Notes: generated by a model from the sequence alone, not told the origin. A DNA stretch of 64,000 bases from Deltaproteobacteria bacterium (GCA_020845895.1 JADLEX010000007.1:26782-90781); one strand, 5' to 3'. Counted from the first letter of the stretch, positions 1 to 9,046 are shown. Translations and numbers: made by a program.

Positions 1-1
1 C

Positions 2-379
2 CAACGCGTGCGCATTCGCGTCGACGGTCGCGACATGGGCGAACGCACGATCTTTTCCGTTGCCGTCGCGAATGGCCGCTATTTTGGCGGCGGTATGATG
101 GGCGCGCCGAGCGCCGAAATCGACGACGGCCTGTTCGACGTGCTCTTCATGGGAGACCTGGGCGCGTACGACCGATACGTCCGGCTCATGTCGATCTACA
201 GGGGCGAACACCTGAAGATGACGAAGATCGAGACGCTTCGCGCCAAATGCGTCGAAGCCGAGGCCGACGAGCCCGTCTATCACGACGTGGACGGCGAGGG
301 GCTCGGCACGTTGCCGTCTCGCTACGACATTCAGCCGTCCGCGATCCGACTCAAGCTGCGCGCCGGGAGCGGGGCATGA
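2..379 (+). CDS. Diacylglycerol/lipid kinase family protein, C-terminal part (5' end outside window)
   Basis: Only the last ~125 codons are present. The reading frame is open from the left edge, so the start lies upstream. The visible part has the C-terminal beta-rich lobe of YegS/DgkB-type lipid kinases: the run VAVANGRYFGGGMMGAPSA, then DDGLFDVLF, then DVDGEG near the end. Family members phosphorylate diacylglycerol or related lipids at the membrane. The N-terminal nucleotide-binding lobe is not visible, so activity cannot be judged. The TGA stop overlaps the ATG of the next gene (ATGA at 376-379), so the two are probably co-translated. The family call is confident; the exact substrate is unknown. 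Confidence 0.8.
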   Translation, partial: QRVRIRVDGRDMGERTIFSVAVANGRYFGGGMMGAPSAEIDDGLFDVLFMGDLGAYDRYVRLMSIYRGEHLKMTKIETLRAKCVEAEADEPVYHDVDGEGLGTLPSRYDIQPSAIRLKLRAGSGA

Positions 380-1236
380 CGATCGCGCGCGTCGGGCTCG
401 TGCAGATGGAGTGCAGCGAAACGGTTGAAATCAACCGCGACCGCGCCGAGACGGGCATCCGCGAGTGCGTTGCGCGCGGTGCGAACGTCGTGTGCCTTCA
501 GGAACTGTTCACCACGCCCTATTTCTGTCGCGAGCTTCGCGAGCGGTACTTCGACTGGGCCGAACCGCTGGACGGACCGACGACGGCGCGATTTATCGAT
601 CTCGCGCGCGAACTTGGTGTGGTGCTGGTGCTCCCATTTTTTGAGAAGCGCGCCGCGGGGCTCTATCACAACAGCGCGGTCGTGATCGACGCCGACGGCG
701 CGGTGCGCGGCGCGTATCGCAAGATGCACATTCCGCACGATCCAGGATTCGAGGAGAAATACTATTTCTCGCCGGGCGATCTGGGCTTTCGCGTGTTCGA
801 CACAGCGGCGGGTCGAGTTGCCGTGCTGATCTGTTGGGACCAGTGGTTCCCCGAGGGTGCGCGCCTCGCCGCGCTCGCGGGCGCGCATCTCGTGTTCTAC
901 CCGACGGCGATCGGATGGAAGCCCGCGAAGCCCGACGAATACGCGGCGTACCTGGATGCATGGATGACCGGCATGCGCGCGCACGCGATCCACAACGGCC
1001 TCTTCGTCGTCGCCGTCAATCGCGTCGGCATCGAGCACGAGGTGCGTTTCTGGGGCCATTCGTTCGTGGCTGATCCGCTCGGCCGCGTGATCGGCGTTGC
1101 GGGCGAGGGCGCCGAAAACTCCGTGGTCGATTGCGACCTCGACCTCATCGAAACCACGCGGCGCGGATGGCCATTTTTGCGCGACCGGCGCATCGACGCC
1201 TACACCGATCTGACGAGACGATTCATCGATGACTGA
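376..1236 (+). CDS. aguB: N-carbamoylputrescine amidase (nitrilase superfamily)
   Basis: Hydrolyses N-carbamoylputrescine to putrescine, CO2 and ammonia, the last step of the agmatine route to putrescine in the cytoplasm. The protein is 286 residues from the ATG at 376, the usual size for AguB. The nitrilase triad is visible: Glu43 in LQELFTTPYF, Lys116 in YRKMHIP, Cys153 in ICWDQWFPE. The IPHDPGFEEKYYFSPGD stretch is typical of the AguB subfamily. An open frame continues upstream to 247, but the ATG at 376 overlaps the previous stop and gives the family's normal N-terminus. The gene overlaps agmatine deiminase by 8 bases, which supports the assignment. Confidence 0.93.
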   Translation: MTIARVGLVQMECSETVEINRDRAETGIRECVARGANVVCLQELFTTPYFCRELRERYFDWAEPLDGPTTARFIDLARELGVVLVLPFFEKRAAGLYHNSAVVIDADGAVRGAYRKMHIPHDPGFEEKYYFSPGDLGFRVFDTAAGRVAVLICWDQWFPEGARLAALAGAHLVFYPTAIGWKPAKPDEYAAYLDAWMTGMRAHAIHNGLFVVAVNRVGIEHEVRFWGHSFVADPLGRVIGVAGEGAENSVVDCDLDLIETTRRGWPFLRDRRIDAYTDLTRRFIDD

Positions 1237-2380
1237 CAAGACGAATCTTCGCACACCAAGCGAAATCGGATTCCGCATGCCCGGGGAATGGGAGACGCAC
1301 GAGGCCACCTGGCTGACGTGGCCGCACGACCCGGGCACGTGGCCGGGCAAGGTCGAGATCGCGCGGCAGGTGATGGCGCGGTGGGTCCGTGAGATCACGC
1401 GCGTTCGCCCCGGCGCGAAACGCCGCCAAGAGATCGTGAACGTGATCGCCCGCGACGACGCCATGCGCGGCGAGATCGAGACGACACTCGCCGATTGGGA
1501 CATCGACGCGGCGGCGGTGAAGATTCACGCGATCCCCAACAACGATGTGTGGATTCGCGACTACGGCCCGATCTTCATCACGCGCGACGGCGACCCCGGC
1601 GACGGCCTCGGGTGTCTCGCGGTCGTCGATTGGGATTTCGATGCGTGGGGCGGCAAGGGCGAGAAGTACTACGGCGAATCGCTCGGCCTCGACAATCAGG
1701 TTTCCGCGAAGATCGCCGATCTCGTCGGCGTACCGCGCTTCGTGCCGGGCGAGGTGCTCGAAGGCGGCGGCATCGAGGTGGACGGCGAGGGCTCGCTCAT
1801 GGCGGCGACGCAGTGTCTGCTCGCCATGCGCGAGCGCACTGGCGGTTCGCTCGACGAACGACGAACGCACTTGGAGCGCGCGCTGAGCGAGTTTCTCGGG
1901 GTGCGTCATTTCGTGTGGGTGGACAACGTGGACTTCGAGGGCGACGACACCGACGGGCACATCGACAACCTCGCTCGCTTCGTCGCGCCGGGCCGGATTC
2001 TCACGGTGACGTGCGACGATCCGAAGGACCCGCTGCACGATCCGCTCCGGCGGCATCTCGACGCGCTGCGCGCGAAGACGGACATCACGGGACGCCCCTT
2101 CGACATCGTCACCGTGCCGCTGCCCGCCGCGTTTCGCTACCGGTGCCTGCGCGACGGGGCGCGCGAGCGTTGGCGCTACCCCACGAGCTACGCGAATTTC
2201 TACATTGCCAACAACGTCGTACTCGTCCCGACCTATGCCGACGAAAACGACCGCCGGGCGCTCGACGCGATTGCCGCGTGTTTTCCCGACCGCGCCGTCG
2301 TCGGCATCGACTGCTGCGATTACATCCTGGGGCAGGGCGCCATCCACTGCTCCACGCAGCAGCAGCCCGAAAGCTTCTGA
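1229..2380 (+). CDS. aguA: Agmatine deiminase
   Basis: Converts agmatine to N-carbamoylputrescine and ammonia, the substrate of the preceding gene. It belongs to the peptidylarginine-deiminase/amidinotransferase fold family and has 383 residues, the expected length. Recognisable signatures are NNDVWIRDYGPIF, EGGGIEVDGEGS, DDTDGHIDNLARF with the catalytic His, and GQGAIHCSTQQQP near the C-terminus with the nucleophile Cys374. The gene starts inside the end of aguB (ATGACTGA). The two form a complete two-step agmatine-to-putrescine module; no arginine decarboxylase is in the window. Confidence 0.95.
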   Translation: MTDKTNLRTPSEIGFRMPGEWETHEATWLTWPHDPGTWPGKVEIARQVMARWVREITRVRPGAKRRQEIVNVIARDDAMRGEIETTLADWDIDAAAVKIHAIPNNDVWIRDYGPIFITRDGDPGDGLGCLAVVDWDFDAWGGKGEKYYGESLGLDNQVSAKIADLVGVPRFVPGEVLEGGGIEVDGEGSLMAATQCLLAMRERTGGSLDERRTHLERALSEFLGVRHFVWVDNVDFEGDDTDGHIDNLARFVAPGRILTVTCDDPKDPLHDPLRRHLDALRAKTDITGRPFDIVTVPLPAAFRYRCLRDGARERWRYPTSYANFYIANNVVLVPTYADENDRRALDAIAACFPDRAVVGIDCCDYILGQGAIHCSTQQQPESF

Positions 2381-2393
2381 AGCACAAGAGAAA

Positions 2394-2415
2394 AGGACGG
2401 GCGAACCCCCGTCCT
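2394..2415. terminator. Hairpin between convergent aguA and aldolase genes
   Basis: AGGACGGG (2394-2401) pairs perfectly with CCCGTCCT (2408-2415) around a 6-base loop. On the minus strand the hairpin is followed by TTTTCTCTT, a reasonable U-rich tail, so it most likely ends the aldolase transcript. On the plus strand the tail is only CCTCTC, so it would be weaker for aguA. It sits in the 60-base gap between the two convergent stop codons. Confidence 0.7.
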
Positions 2416-2440
2416 CCTCTCGAAATGTTCATGGAATTGT

Positions 2441-3355
2441 TTACGCCGCGTAGATGTCCTGAATCTTTCGCAGCAGCGCGACGGCTTCGTCCATCGGGCG
2501 CTGGAACGCGTTGCGGCCCATGATCGAGCCGAACCCGCCGCCGTCCTTGATGCCCTGGATTTCCTGCAGAATCGCCGCCTCGTCCTTGGCCTCACCACCG
2601 GAGAAGATGACCACGCGCCGCCCGTTGAACGCCGACTGCACGACGTGGCGGACGCGCTCGGCGAGCGTGCCGACGGGGATCTGGTACTTCTCGTAAACCT
2701 TGCGTGCCGCTTCCTGCTCGATGTGCGCCGTCGGCGGCTTCACCTTGATGACGTGCGCGCCGAGCTGCGCCGCGATTTGGGCCGCGTAAGCGATGACGTC
2801 GATTGCCGTCTCGCCCTGCTTCGACAGATTGCCGCCGCGCGGATAGCTCCACACGACCGTGAGCAGACCGACCGAGCGCGCTTCCTCGGTGAGTTCGCGC
2901 AGTTCCTCGAACATCGGATTCCGCTCGCCGGAGCCGGGGTAGATCGTGTATCCGATCGCCGCGCAACCGAGGCGAAGCGCCTCGCCGACCGAACCCGTGA
3001 CCGCGGAGCAGGGCTCGCCGCCGGTGGCGAGCGAGTCGGAATTGTTGAGCTTGAGAATCAGCGGAATCTGGCCCGCGAACTCCGCGGCGCCCGCCTGCAG
3101 GAAGCCCAGCGGCGCGGCGTAGGCGTTGCAGCCGGCCTTGAGCGCGAGCTTGAAGTGATACTCGGGATCGTAGCCCTCGGGATTGGGCGCGAAGCTGCGG
3201 TGCGGGCCGTGCTCGAACCCCTGATCGACGGGCAGAATCAGCAGTTTGCCGGTACCGCCGAGGCGGCCGTGCTCGAGCAGGCGATAGAGGTTGGCCAGGC
3301 AGCCGGGGCTTTCGCTGGCGTAATAACTCAGGATGCGTTTGGTATGACGGGACAT
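2441..3355 (-). CDS. fbaB: Class I fructose-bisphosphate aldolase (FbaB/DhnA type)
   Basis: Cytoplasmic aldolase of the archaeal-type class I family, which cleaves or forms fructose 1,6-bisphosphate through a Schiff-base lysine. The 304-residue protein shows LPVDQGFEHGP early on (phosphate/substrate region), the GYTIYPGSGERN strand and HVIKVKPPTA around residues 201-210. The Schiff-base lysine is expected there (Lys204 or Lys206). It stands alone on the minus strand, convergent with aguA and separated from the minus-strand ethylmalonyl-CoA genes by 12 bases. The longer variant of this family fits; a 2-amino-3,7-dideoxyheptulosonate synthase role is less likely. Confidence 0.88.
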   Translation of the reverse strand: MSRHTKRILSYYASESPGCLANLYRLLEHGRLGGTGKLLILPVDQGFEHGPHRSFAPNPEGYDPEYHFKLALKAGCNAYAAPLGFLQAGAAEFAGQIPLILKLNNSDSLATGGEPCSAVTGSVGEALRLGCAAIGYTIYPGSGERNPMFEELRELTEEARSVGLLTVVWSYPRGGNLSKQGETAIDVIAYAAQIAAQLGAHVIKVKPPTAHIEQEAARKVYEKYQIPVGTLAERVRHVVQSAFNGRRVVIFSGGEAKDEAAILQEIQGIKDGGGFGSIMGRNAFQRPMDEAVALLRKIQDIYAA

Positions 3356-3367
3356 CGCTGACCTCCG

Positions 3368-4453
3368 TTACGAGTTGCGTTTTCGGATGAGGACCGTGCG
3401 GTCGATTTCGACGACTTTCTCCTTGACCTTGCCGTCCTTCTTGTCGCGCTCCGGCGTGAACAGATCCGCGCCCGCGTCGAGCAGTTCGGCGGGATCGACA
3501 TTTTTCACGCCCACGAGCCGGAATGTGATCTTGCCGTAGCGTGCGTTGAAATTGTCTTTCGCGAGCACCTTCTGCGCGGCGCGGATCGTGTCGCCCGCGA
3601 GCACCGGCGCAGGGTGGGCGCCGTTGTCGAAGCCGAGATTCCACACGACCTGCCCGCCGGTGTCGCGCGCGGCCAGCGCGTGCGTGAAGCCGAGAACCAG
3701 CCCGCCGTACACCACGCGGTCCTTGGCGAAACTGCGCGTCTCGCAGTATTTGGCGTCGAAGTGCAGCGGGTGCGTGTTGCGGAAAATCGTTGTGAGCTGC
3801 ATGTGCTCGCTCACGCCCACCGTGCGGCCGATGTCGTGCACGATCACGTCGCCGACGGCGAAATCCTCGTAGTAGCCGCCGAAATACGCGGCGTTCGCGT
3901 TCGCGCCGAACTTCGCATCGTCCAGCAGGACGGGGTATCGCGTCACCGGTTGCGGGATTTCAAAGTCCTTTACCGGCGCGAGCGGCGAGCCCTCGACCTT
4001 TCCGTTCGGGATCAGCGCCATGCGCTCGAACACGCACACCGGCACGTTGTCCTGATTCCAAAGCGTGGTGCGCACGTGGACGGTGCCGCGGTCGCCGCTG
4101 CCGGCGAGCTTGGTGCCCAGCACCTCGGTCGCCGCGGTGATCGTGTCGCCCACATATGCGGGATTCGGGTAACGCACGTCGATATACGCGAGATGCGCGA
4201 TGGCCTGTTCCGAGACGTCGAGCACCGAGAACGACAGGCCGAAGTTGAGCAGCACGAGCGGATGCACAACGCGTCCCGTGAAGCCGAGCGACTGCGCGAA
4301 CGGGTCGCTCGTGCACACGGGCATCGCTTCCATGAAGCTGGCCGCGCAAAACGCGATCACGCCGCCGTCGAGCGTCACATCCCACGGATGGCGGAAGATG
4401 TCGCCCGGGACGAAGTCCTCGAGCCTGCGACCATAAACGTGCCGAATCGCCAT
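3368..4453 (-). CDS. Mesaconyl-CoA hydratase-type double MaoC protein
   Basis: A 361-residue protein with two hotdog/MaoC-like halves (about 15-150 and 190-330). The size and arrangement match mesaconyl-CoA hydratase (beta-methylmalyl-CoA dehydratase) rather than the usual ~150-residue enoyl-CoA hydratases. The first half has the segment FTGRVVHPLVLLNFGLS and the second has GVSEHMQLTTIFRNTHPLHFD, with the His/Asp region of R-specific hydratases. The family reaction is mesaconyl-C1-CoA + H2O to beta-methylmalyl-CoA. It is the last gene of a minus-strand run whose upstream members encode methylsuccinyl-CoA dehydrogenase and beta-methylmalyl-CoA lyase, exactly the flanking steps. The context raises confidence in the specific function. 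Confidence 0.82.
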   Translation of the reverse strand: MAIRHVYGRRLEDFVPGDIFRHPWDVTLDGGVIAFCAASFMEAMPVCTSDPFAQSLGFTGRVVHPLVLLNFGLSFSVLDVSEQAIAHLAYIDVRYPNPAYVGDTITAATEVLGTKLAGSGDRGTVHVRTTLWNQDNVPVCVFERMALIPNGKVEGSPLAPVKDFEIPQPVTRYPVLLDDAKFGANANAAYFGGYYEDFAVGDVIVHDIGRTVGVSEHMQLTTIFRNTHPLHFDAKYCETRSFAKDRVVYGGLVLGFTHALAARDTGGQVVWNLGFDNGAHPAPVLAGDTIRAAQKVLAKDNFNARYGKITFRLVGVKNVDPAELLDAGADLFTPERDKKDGKVKEKVVEIDRTVLIRKRNS

Positions 4454-4492
4454 GACCTCTCCTTTTCGTCGCGGCGCGCGCCGCGTTTCGTT

Positions 4493-6163
4493 TCAGTCTT
4501 CCAGCAGCCGCCGCGCGATGACGTGCGCCTGAATCTCGTTCGCGCCTTCGAAGATCGAGAGCACGCGCGAATCGCAGAAGATGCGGCTGATGGGATATTC
4601 CTCGGCGTAGCCGTTGCCGCCGTGGATTTGCAGACCCGCGTCGGAAACGAAAAACGCCACCTTGGTCGCGAGCAGCTTCGCCATGCCCGCTTCGAGATCG
4701 CAGCGCTTGCCGCTTTCCTTCATGCGCGCGGCAAAATACGTGAGCTGGCGGGCGACCTGCGTGTCGACCACCATCCGTGCGATTTTTTGATGAACGCGGG
4801 GGAAGTCGAAAATCTGCCGACCGAACTGTTTGCGCTCGGTGGCGTAACGGTACGCGAGTTCCATCGCCGCCCGCGCGAGGCCGATGCCGCGCGCCGCGGT
4901 CTGGATCCGCGCCGATTCGAACGTCGCCATGAGCTGCTTGAAACCGTTGCCTTCCTGCCCGCCGAGCAGAGCGTCGGCCGCGACGGGGTGGTCGTCGAAG
5001 CTGATCTCGTACTCTTTCATCCCGCGATAACCGATGACCGGAATCTCGCTTCCCTCGATGGTTTTGTCGGGAAACGGATTGTCCTCGGTGCCCCGCGTTT
5101 TGGTCGCGAGGAACATCGACAGACCCTTGTATCCCGGCGCGTCCGACGTGCGCGCAAGCACGGTCATCAGATCGGCGCGCGAGCCGTGCGTGATCCACGT
5201 CTTCTGGCCGGAGAGCCGCCACGAGCCGTCGGCCTGCTTCGTCGCGCGCGTTTTGACGCTCGCGAGATCGGACCCGACGTTGGGTTCGGTAAACACGGCG
5301 GTGGACATCACCTCGCCGGCCGCGAGGCGGGGCAGCCACTCGGCTTTTTGCTCCTCGGTGCCGCCGGTGATGATGAGCTCGCCCGCGATCTCGGCACGCG
5401 TGCCCAGCGACCCGACGCCGATATAGCCGCGCGAGAGTTCCTCGGTCACGATCACCATGCCCATCTTACCCAGTTCGGTGCCGCCGTACTGCTCGGGGAT
5501 GGTGATGCCGAAAACGCCCTGTTCCGCGAGTTGCGAAACGATTTCGAGCGGGATCAGTTCGTCTTTGCGGTGCACGTGTTCGGCGATCGGCGCGACGACC
5601 TGATCGGAAAACTTCTGGAACTGCGCCTGCACGTCGCGAAGGATCTCGTCGTCGATCCCGAAGTCGCCGAATGACCCGCGCGATTCCACCAGCTCGGCGA
5701 TCGCCGACAGGATCGCCGTGCCGCCCGCGATCTCGATCAGTTTCACGCACTCCGGCGTGCGCAGAACCTCGCGCACGACCGCGTCGTCGATGCCGATCTC
5801 GGTCGCGGCGATCTGCTCCAGGCCGGAGATGTCCGAGCCGTACGTCCATCGACGCAGCGCCCCGGCCACGTATGCCGAGGCGATGAGAAGTTCCAGATCG
5901 CTCGGCTTTCCGGCGGCCCGGGTGCGTTTGGCGTATTCGACGATTTCGCGCGCGCCATACAGCTCGCATGCAAAGTACGCGAGGCCGTGCGCCGGTTGCT
6001 GATAGGCGTTCAGCAACTCGCCGTCGAGCGTTCCCTTCGCGCCCGTGACTCGCGGTTTGAGGTAGGCGCGCGCGCGATCGAACGCGGTCTGAAGCGCGGC
6101 CACGCCGGCTTCGAGGAGCGCAATATCTGGCGGCGACCAGGTGATGTCGGGTTTGCAGATCAC
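4493..6163 (-). CDS. (2S)-methylsuccinyl-CoA dehydrogenase
   Basis: An acyl-CoA dehydrogenase superfamily flavoprotein of 556 residues. It carries an extra N-terminal region of about 150 residues, which is the mark of methylsuccinyl-CoA dehydrogenase; ordinary family members have ~380. The core begins near residue 165 and shows GVFGITIPEQYGGTELG, STAVFTEPNVGSDLASVKTRA, KTWITHGSRADL, ATERKQFGRQIFDFPRVH and QIHGGNGYAEEYPISR with RIFCDSRVLSIFEGANEIQ at the C-terminus. The family oxidises methylsuccinyl-CoA to mesaconyl-C1-CoA, passing electrons to ETF. The neighbours supply the next two steps of the ethylmalonyl-CoA pathway. It lies 10 bases downstream of the lyase gene. Confidence 0.87.
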   Translation of the reverse strand: MICKPDITWSPPDIALLEAGVAALQTAFDRARAYLKPRVTGAKGTLDGELLNAYQQPAHGLAYFACELYGAREIVEYAKRTRAAGKPSDLELLIASAYVAGALRRWTYGSDISGLEQIAATEIGIDDAVVREVLRTPECVKLIEIAGGTAILSAIAELVESRGSFGDFGIDDEILRDVQAQFQKFSDQVVAPIAEHVHRKDELIPLEIVSQLAEQGVFGITIPEQYGGTELGKMGMVIVTEELSRGYIGVGSLGTRAEIAGELIITGGTEEQKAEWLPRLAAGEVMSTAVFTEPNVGSDLASVKTRATKQADGSWRLSGQKTWITHGSRADLMTVLARTSDAPGYKGLSMFLATKTRGTEDNPFPDKTIEGSEIPVIGYRGMKEYEISFDDHPVAADALLGGQEGNGFKQLMATFESARIQTAARGIGLARAAMELAYRYATERKQFGRQIFDFPRVHQKIARMVVDTQVARQLTYFAARMKESGKRCDLEAGMAKLLATKVAFFVSDAGLQIHGGNGYAEEYPISRIFCDSRVLSIFEGANEIQAHVIARRLLED

Positions 6164-6173
6164 GCGGTGCTCC

Positions 6174-7247
6174 TTATTCCACGACGACGCCGAGTTCGTC
6201 GATGATCGCCCGCTCGACCTGACCGCGCAGATAGGCCTGCTTGATCAGGGCGAGGTTGATGCGGTTCGTCGCGCGGTCGGCCATCTTGCCGTCGATCATG
6301 ACCGCGCCCTTGCCTTCCTTTTCGGCTTGGTGGAACAAGCGAATTTCGCGGATCGCGCCGTCGAGCGTTTCCTGCGCGATGGCGAAGGTTTGAATCGCAA
6401 TTTCCGTCTGGGCGGGGATGCCCGTCCACTTGCCGGAGAATCCGTACAGGTACGCGAGTTCGGCGTCGCGGCGACATTCGTCGAGTGCGGCCTGCTTCTG
6501 CTCCTCGGTCTTTTCCTTCGTGGGGTAGTTGAGCGTCATCTCGGCGATGGCGGGAATGCCCACGCTCGCCGCGGCCTTGACGATGCGGCAACGCACGTCG
6601 TTCACGATCGGATGATCGGCGCGGTACAGGTGCGGCAGGAAACCGAGGCTGCCCCAGTAATCGAACGCGCCGAAAATCAGCGCGCGCAGGCGGCGGCTGG
6701 CCTTGGCGATCTCGAAGACCGCGCGCTCGGCGTTGACCGACTCGATCAGCACCTGAAAGGTCAGCTTGCCGTGTGGCAGGTTGCCCGCGTACTCGAGTTC
6801 GGTCAGCACCTTGTCGATCGACTCGACCTCTTCGGGGCTTTCGATTTTCGGGAAAATGAGACCGTCGATATCCGCCCCGGCGTGCGAAACCACGGCGGCG
6901 ATGTCCTCGAAGTCGGGGTCGAGTTCCAGTCCGCGCGGACGGAAATATTTGATCTTGCCGGCCCAGTCGAGTTCTTTGTACGCGCGGATGATGTTGGCGC
7001 GGCCCTGGACGAGGAGTTCCGTGTTGCCGCGCGGGATCGAATCCTCGAGATCCAGCATGACGAGATTGGCTTTGCCCTTGGCCGCGCCCTCGATGTATTT
7101 CCAGTTCGTGGCCGGGCAGGTCAGGTGCGCGTACTGCACGCGGTATTTCGGATCCATGGGGATGTGGAAATCTTCATAGGACTTCAGGAGTCTGCGGTTT
7201 CGCTCGCCGGCTTCCTTGGTGATGTCGGGGTTGAATCGAAATTCCAT
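6174..7247 (-). CDS. mcl1: L-malyl-CoA/beta-methylmalyl-CoA lyase (HpcH/HpaI-CitE fold)
   Basis: A 357-residue TIM-barrel CoA-ester lyase. I chose the ATG at 7247 because AAGGAG lies 6 bases upstream; an in-frame TTG at 7262 would include this ribosome site. Family marks are LTCPATNWKYIEGA, NLVMLDLEDSIPRGN (metal/CoA region), DGLIFPKIESPEEV and IFGAFDYWGSLGF. The enzyme cleaves beta-methylmalyl-CoA to glyoxylate and propionyl-CoA and can also cleave malyl-CoA. Its length and the N-terminal motif match Mcl1 rather than citrate lyase beta subunits (~290 residues). It sits between the mutase-type gene and methylsuccinyl-CoA dehydrogenase. Confidence 0.88.
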   Translation of the reverse strand: MEFRFNPDITKEAGERNRRLLKSYEDFHIPMDPKYRVQYAHLTCPATNWKYIEGAAKGKANLVMLDLEDSIPRGNTELLVQGRANIIRAYKELDWAGKIKYFRPRGLELDPDFEDIAAVVSHAGADIDGLIFPKIESPEEVESIDKVLTELEYAGNLPHGKLTFQVLIESVNAERAVFEIAKASRRLRALIFGAFDYWGSLGFLPHLYRADHPIVNDVRCRIVKAAASVGIPAIAEMTLNYPTKEKTEEQKQAALDECRRDAELAYLYGFSGKWTGIPAQTEIAIQTFAIAQETLDGAIREIRLFHQAEKEGKGAVMIDGKMADRATNRINLALIKQAYLRGQVERAIIDELGVVVE

Positions 7248-7329
7248 GTCCGTCTCCTTCAATCGACGTTGTTGCTCTCGTCAGGTTCGCGTTTCGTCGC
7301 CCGCGTTTTCGGGCGTTTGTTCCAGTTCC

Positions 7330-8796
7330 TCAGATACCCGCCATCTCGTCGCCGAATCCCCCAAAAACCGATTTGAGCGCCCGCGTGATTTCCGCGACAG
7401 TCGCGTCGGCGTCCGTCGCGGCGATGATGGCGGGCATCAGATCGGCTTTGGGGCCTCGCGCCGCCTCGGCGAGGGCGCCCTGTGCCGCGCGGTGTGCCGA
7501 AGCATCCCGACTCGCCACGCGTTCGCGCAGCCGCGTCGTGTAAAACGCGCGGGCCGTCGCGGGATCGACCTTCGTTCTCGGCGCCGGAATTCGATCGTTG
7601 CTTATGGCCTCGGCAAAGACGGTCTCGCCGACCTTGGCGAATCGCCCCGAATCCAACTGTGCGAAATGCGCGTCGGCAGCCTCGCCGACGTAGCGCTGCA
7701 ACCGCCCCGATTCGATCGCCGCGAGAGCGCCGCCCCAACCGCGAATCTTCTCGACGACAGTGAGAGCTTCGGCTTCGACCGCCTCCGCGCGGCGCGTTGT
7801 TTCGTCCGAATCGAAAAATCCACGAAGCTCCGCCGCTCCGGATTCGACGGCGAGGACGCGCTGCGTCTGGATGGCGATCTGCTGGGCGATGGCCGAGGGC
7901 AGCCCGCTCACGGCGTCGAAGGGTGCGACGGTGATGGTGTGCGCGCCGCCCGCAACGGCCGCGAGCGCCGCGAGCAGACCCCGCGCGATATTGATCTCAG
8001 GTTGCGCGCCGGTGTACGCCGCCGCGGAGGTCCGCACGTGGAGTCGGGGAAGGGGGACGTCCACGCCGAACGCGGCGCGCATCGCCGTCGCCCACACGCC
8101 GCGCAGCGCGCGAAACTTGGCGATCTCACCCGGCAGATCGGACGTCGCATTCATCAAGATCGCCATCGCGGACGCGGCTTCAGACGGCTCCACACCCTTT
8201 TTCCGCAAGGCGACGGCGTACTGCTCAGCGAAGGCGAGGGCGATGCCGATCTCCTGCGCCGCCGTGCAGCCCGCTTCGCGGGCGTGAAATCCGGAGACCG
8301 TCAGCGGAACGATGCCGGGCGTCTCCCGCAGGGAAAACGCGATCATGTCGCACGCGAGACGCAGCGCGGCCGCCGGCGGGTAGATGAATGTGCCGTAAGC
8401 GACGTACTCGTTGAGGATATCGCCCGCGAAAACGCCGCGAAGCCGCGAAGGATCCAGGCCTCGAGTTTTCGCGTGACGCAGAAACGCCGCGTAGATCATC
8501 GGAGCCGTCGGCGCTCCGCCGAACGAAACCTCGATTCGAGTGAGGTCGAGATCCGATAGAATTTTGTCGAGATCGGCGACGCACGAAAGATGAACGCCGA
8601 CCTGTGCGACCTCGCCGGCCGTGAGTTCGTCGTCCGCTTCGAGGCCCATCTGCGTGGGAAGATCGAGGGGAATCCCGACCGCGTCGAGCCCGACTCGAAC
8701 CGCGTCACGCAAGTTCGCGCGCACGTCCTCGGGGAGCGTCGCTCCTCCGGCTTGCCGGATCGTCCATCCGGTCGCTGGTTCGCTCGGCGCGGTCAT
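7330..8796 (-). CDS. Methylmalonyl/ethylmalonyl-CoA mutase-type catalytic subunit without B12 domain
   Basis: 488 residues from the ATG at 8796, all of it the TIM-barrel catalytic half of the acyl-CoA mutase family. Recognisable are TVSGFHAREAGCTAAQE (the catalytic His loop), TGAQPEINIARG, GAHTITVAPFDAVSGLP and NTQ-like QTQRVLAVESGA. No C-terminal DxHxxG cobalamin-binding domain follows, and no small B12 subunit is encoded nearby, so the partner must lie elsewhere. Context with lyase, dehydrogenase and hydratase suggests ethylmalonyl-CoA mutase or a methylmalonyl-CoA mutase feeding succinyl-CoA. The open frame extends upstream to 8925, but that region overlaps the promoter. Specific substrate uncertain. 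Confidence 0.75.
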   Translation of the reverse strand: MTAPSEPATGWTIRQAGGATLPEDVRANLRDAVRVGLDAVGIPLDLPTQMGLEADDELTAGEVAQVGVHLSCVADLDKILSDLDLTRIEVSFGGAPTAPMIYAAFLRHAKTRGLDPSRLRGVFAGDILNEYVAYGTFIYPPAAALRLACDMIAFSLRETPGIVPLTVSGFHAREAGCTAAQEIGIALAFAEQYAVALRKKGVEPSEAASAMAILMNATSDLPGEIAKFRALRGVWATAMRAAFGVDVPLPRLHVRTSAAAYTGAQPEINIARGLLAALAAVAGGAHTITVAPFDAVSGLPSAIAQQIAIQTQRVLAVESGAAELRGFFDSDETTRRAEAVEAEALTVVEKIRGWGGALAAIESGRLQRYVGEAADAHFAQLDSGRFAKVGETVFAEAISNDRIPAPRTKVDPATARAFYTTRLRERVASRDASAHRAAQGALAEAARGPKADLMPAIIAATDADATVAEITRALKSVFGGFGDEMAGI

Positions 8797-8924
8797 ACTG
8801 CCCCGTGTCCCGATGGACGCGATAGGTCGCGTCGCGACGTCGGAAACGCGAAATCGTTCGCTCAATCGATGGAAAAAACCCGAGGATTCCCGAGAACGCT
8901 CGCGGCCGTGCCGCAGTGCGTCCA

Positions 8925-8953
8925 AATTTAATCGTCCCCGGCACGGTGGTCAA
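8925..8953 (-). promoter_or_regulatory. Sigma-70-type promoter for the ethylmalonyl-CoA pathway operon
   Basis: Read on the minus strand: TTGACC at 8953-8948, a 17-base spacer, then TAAATT at 8930-8925. Both boxes are near consensus in an otherwise very GC-rich sequence. The predicted start near 8918 gives a ~120-base leader before the mutase ATG at 8796. It also excludes the longer open-frame start at 8925. Confidence 0.6.
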
Positions 8954-9046
8954 GCGGCGCGTGCGAAAAATGCCGATTTGTAGTCCGAAATTGCGGATTC
9001 AGAGGTCGAATATGCGATTTGTCGGTTCGGATGAAACGATTCGGCC

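Noticed and set aside
3614..5674. 686-codon plus-strand open frame opposite the mesaconyl-CoA hydratase and dehydrogenase genes
   Set aside because: Arg/His/Ala/Val-rich composition without motifs, antisense to two well-recognised enzymes. Typical long shadow in GC-rich DNA.
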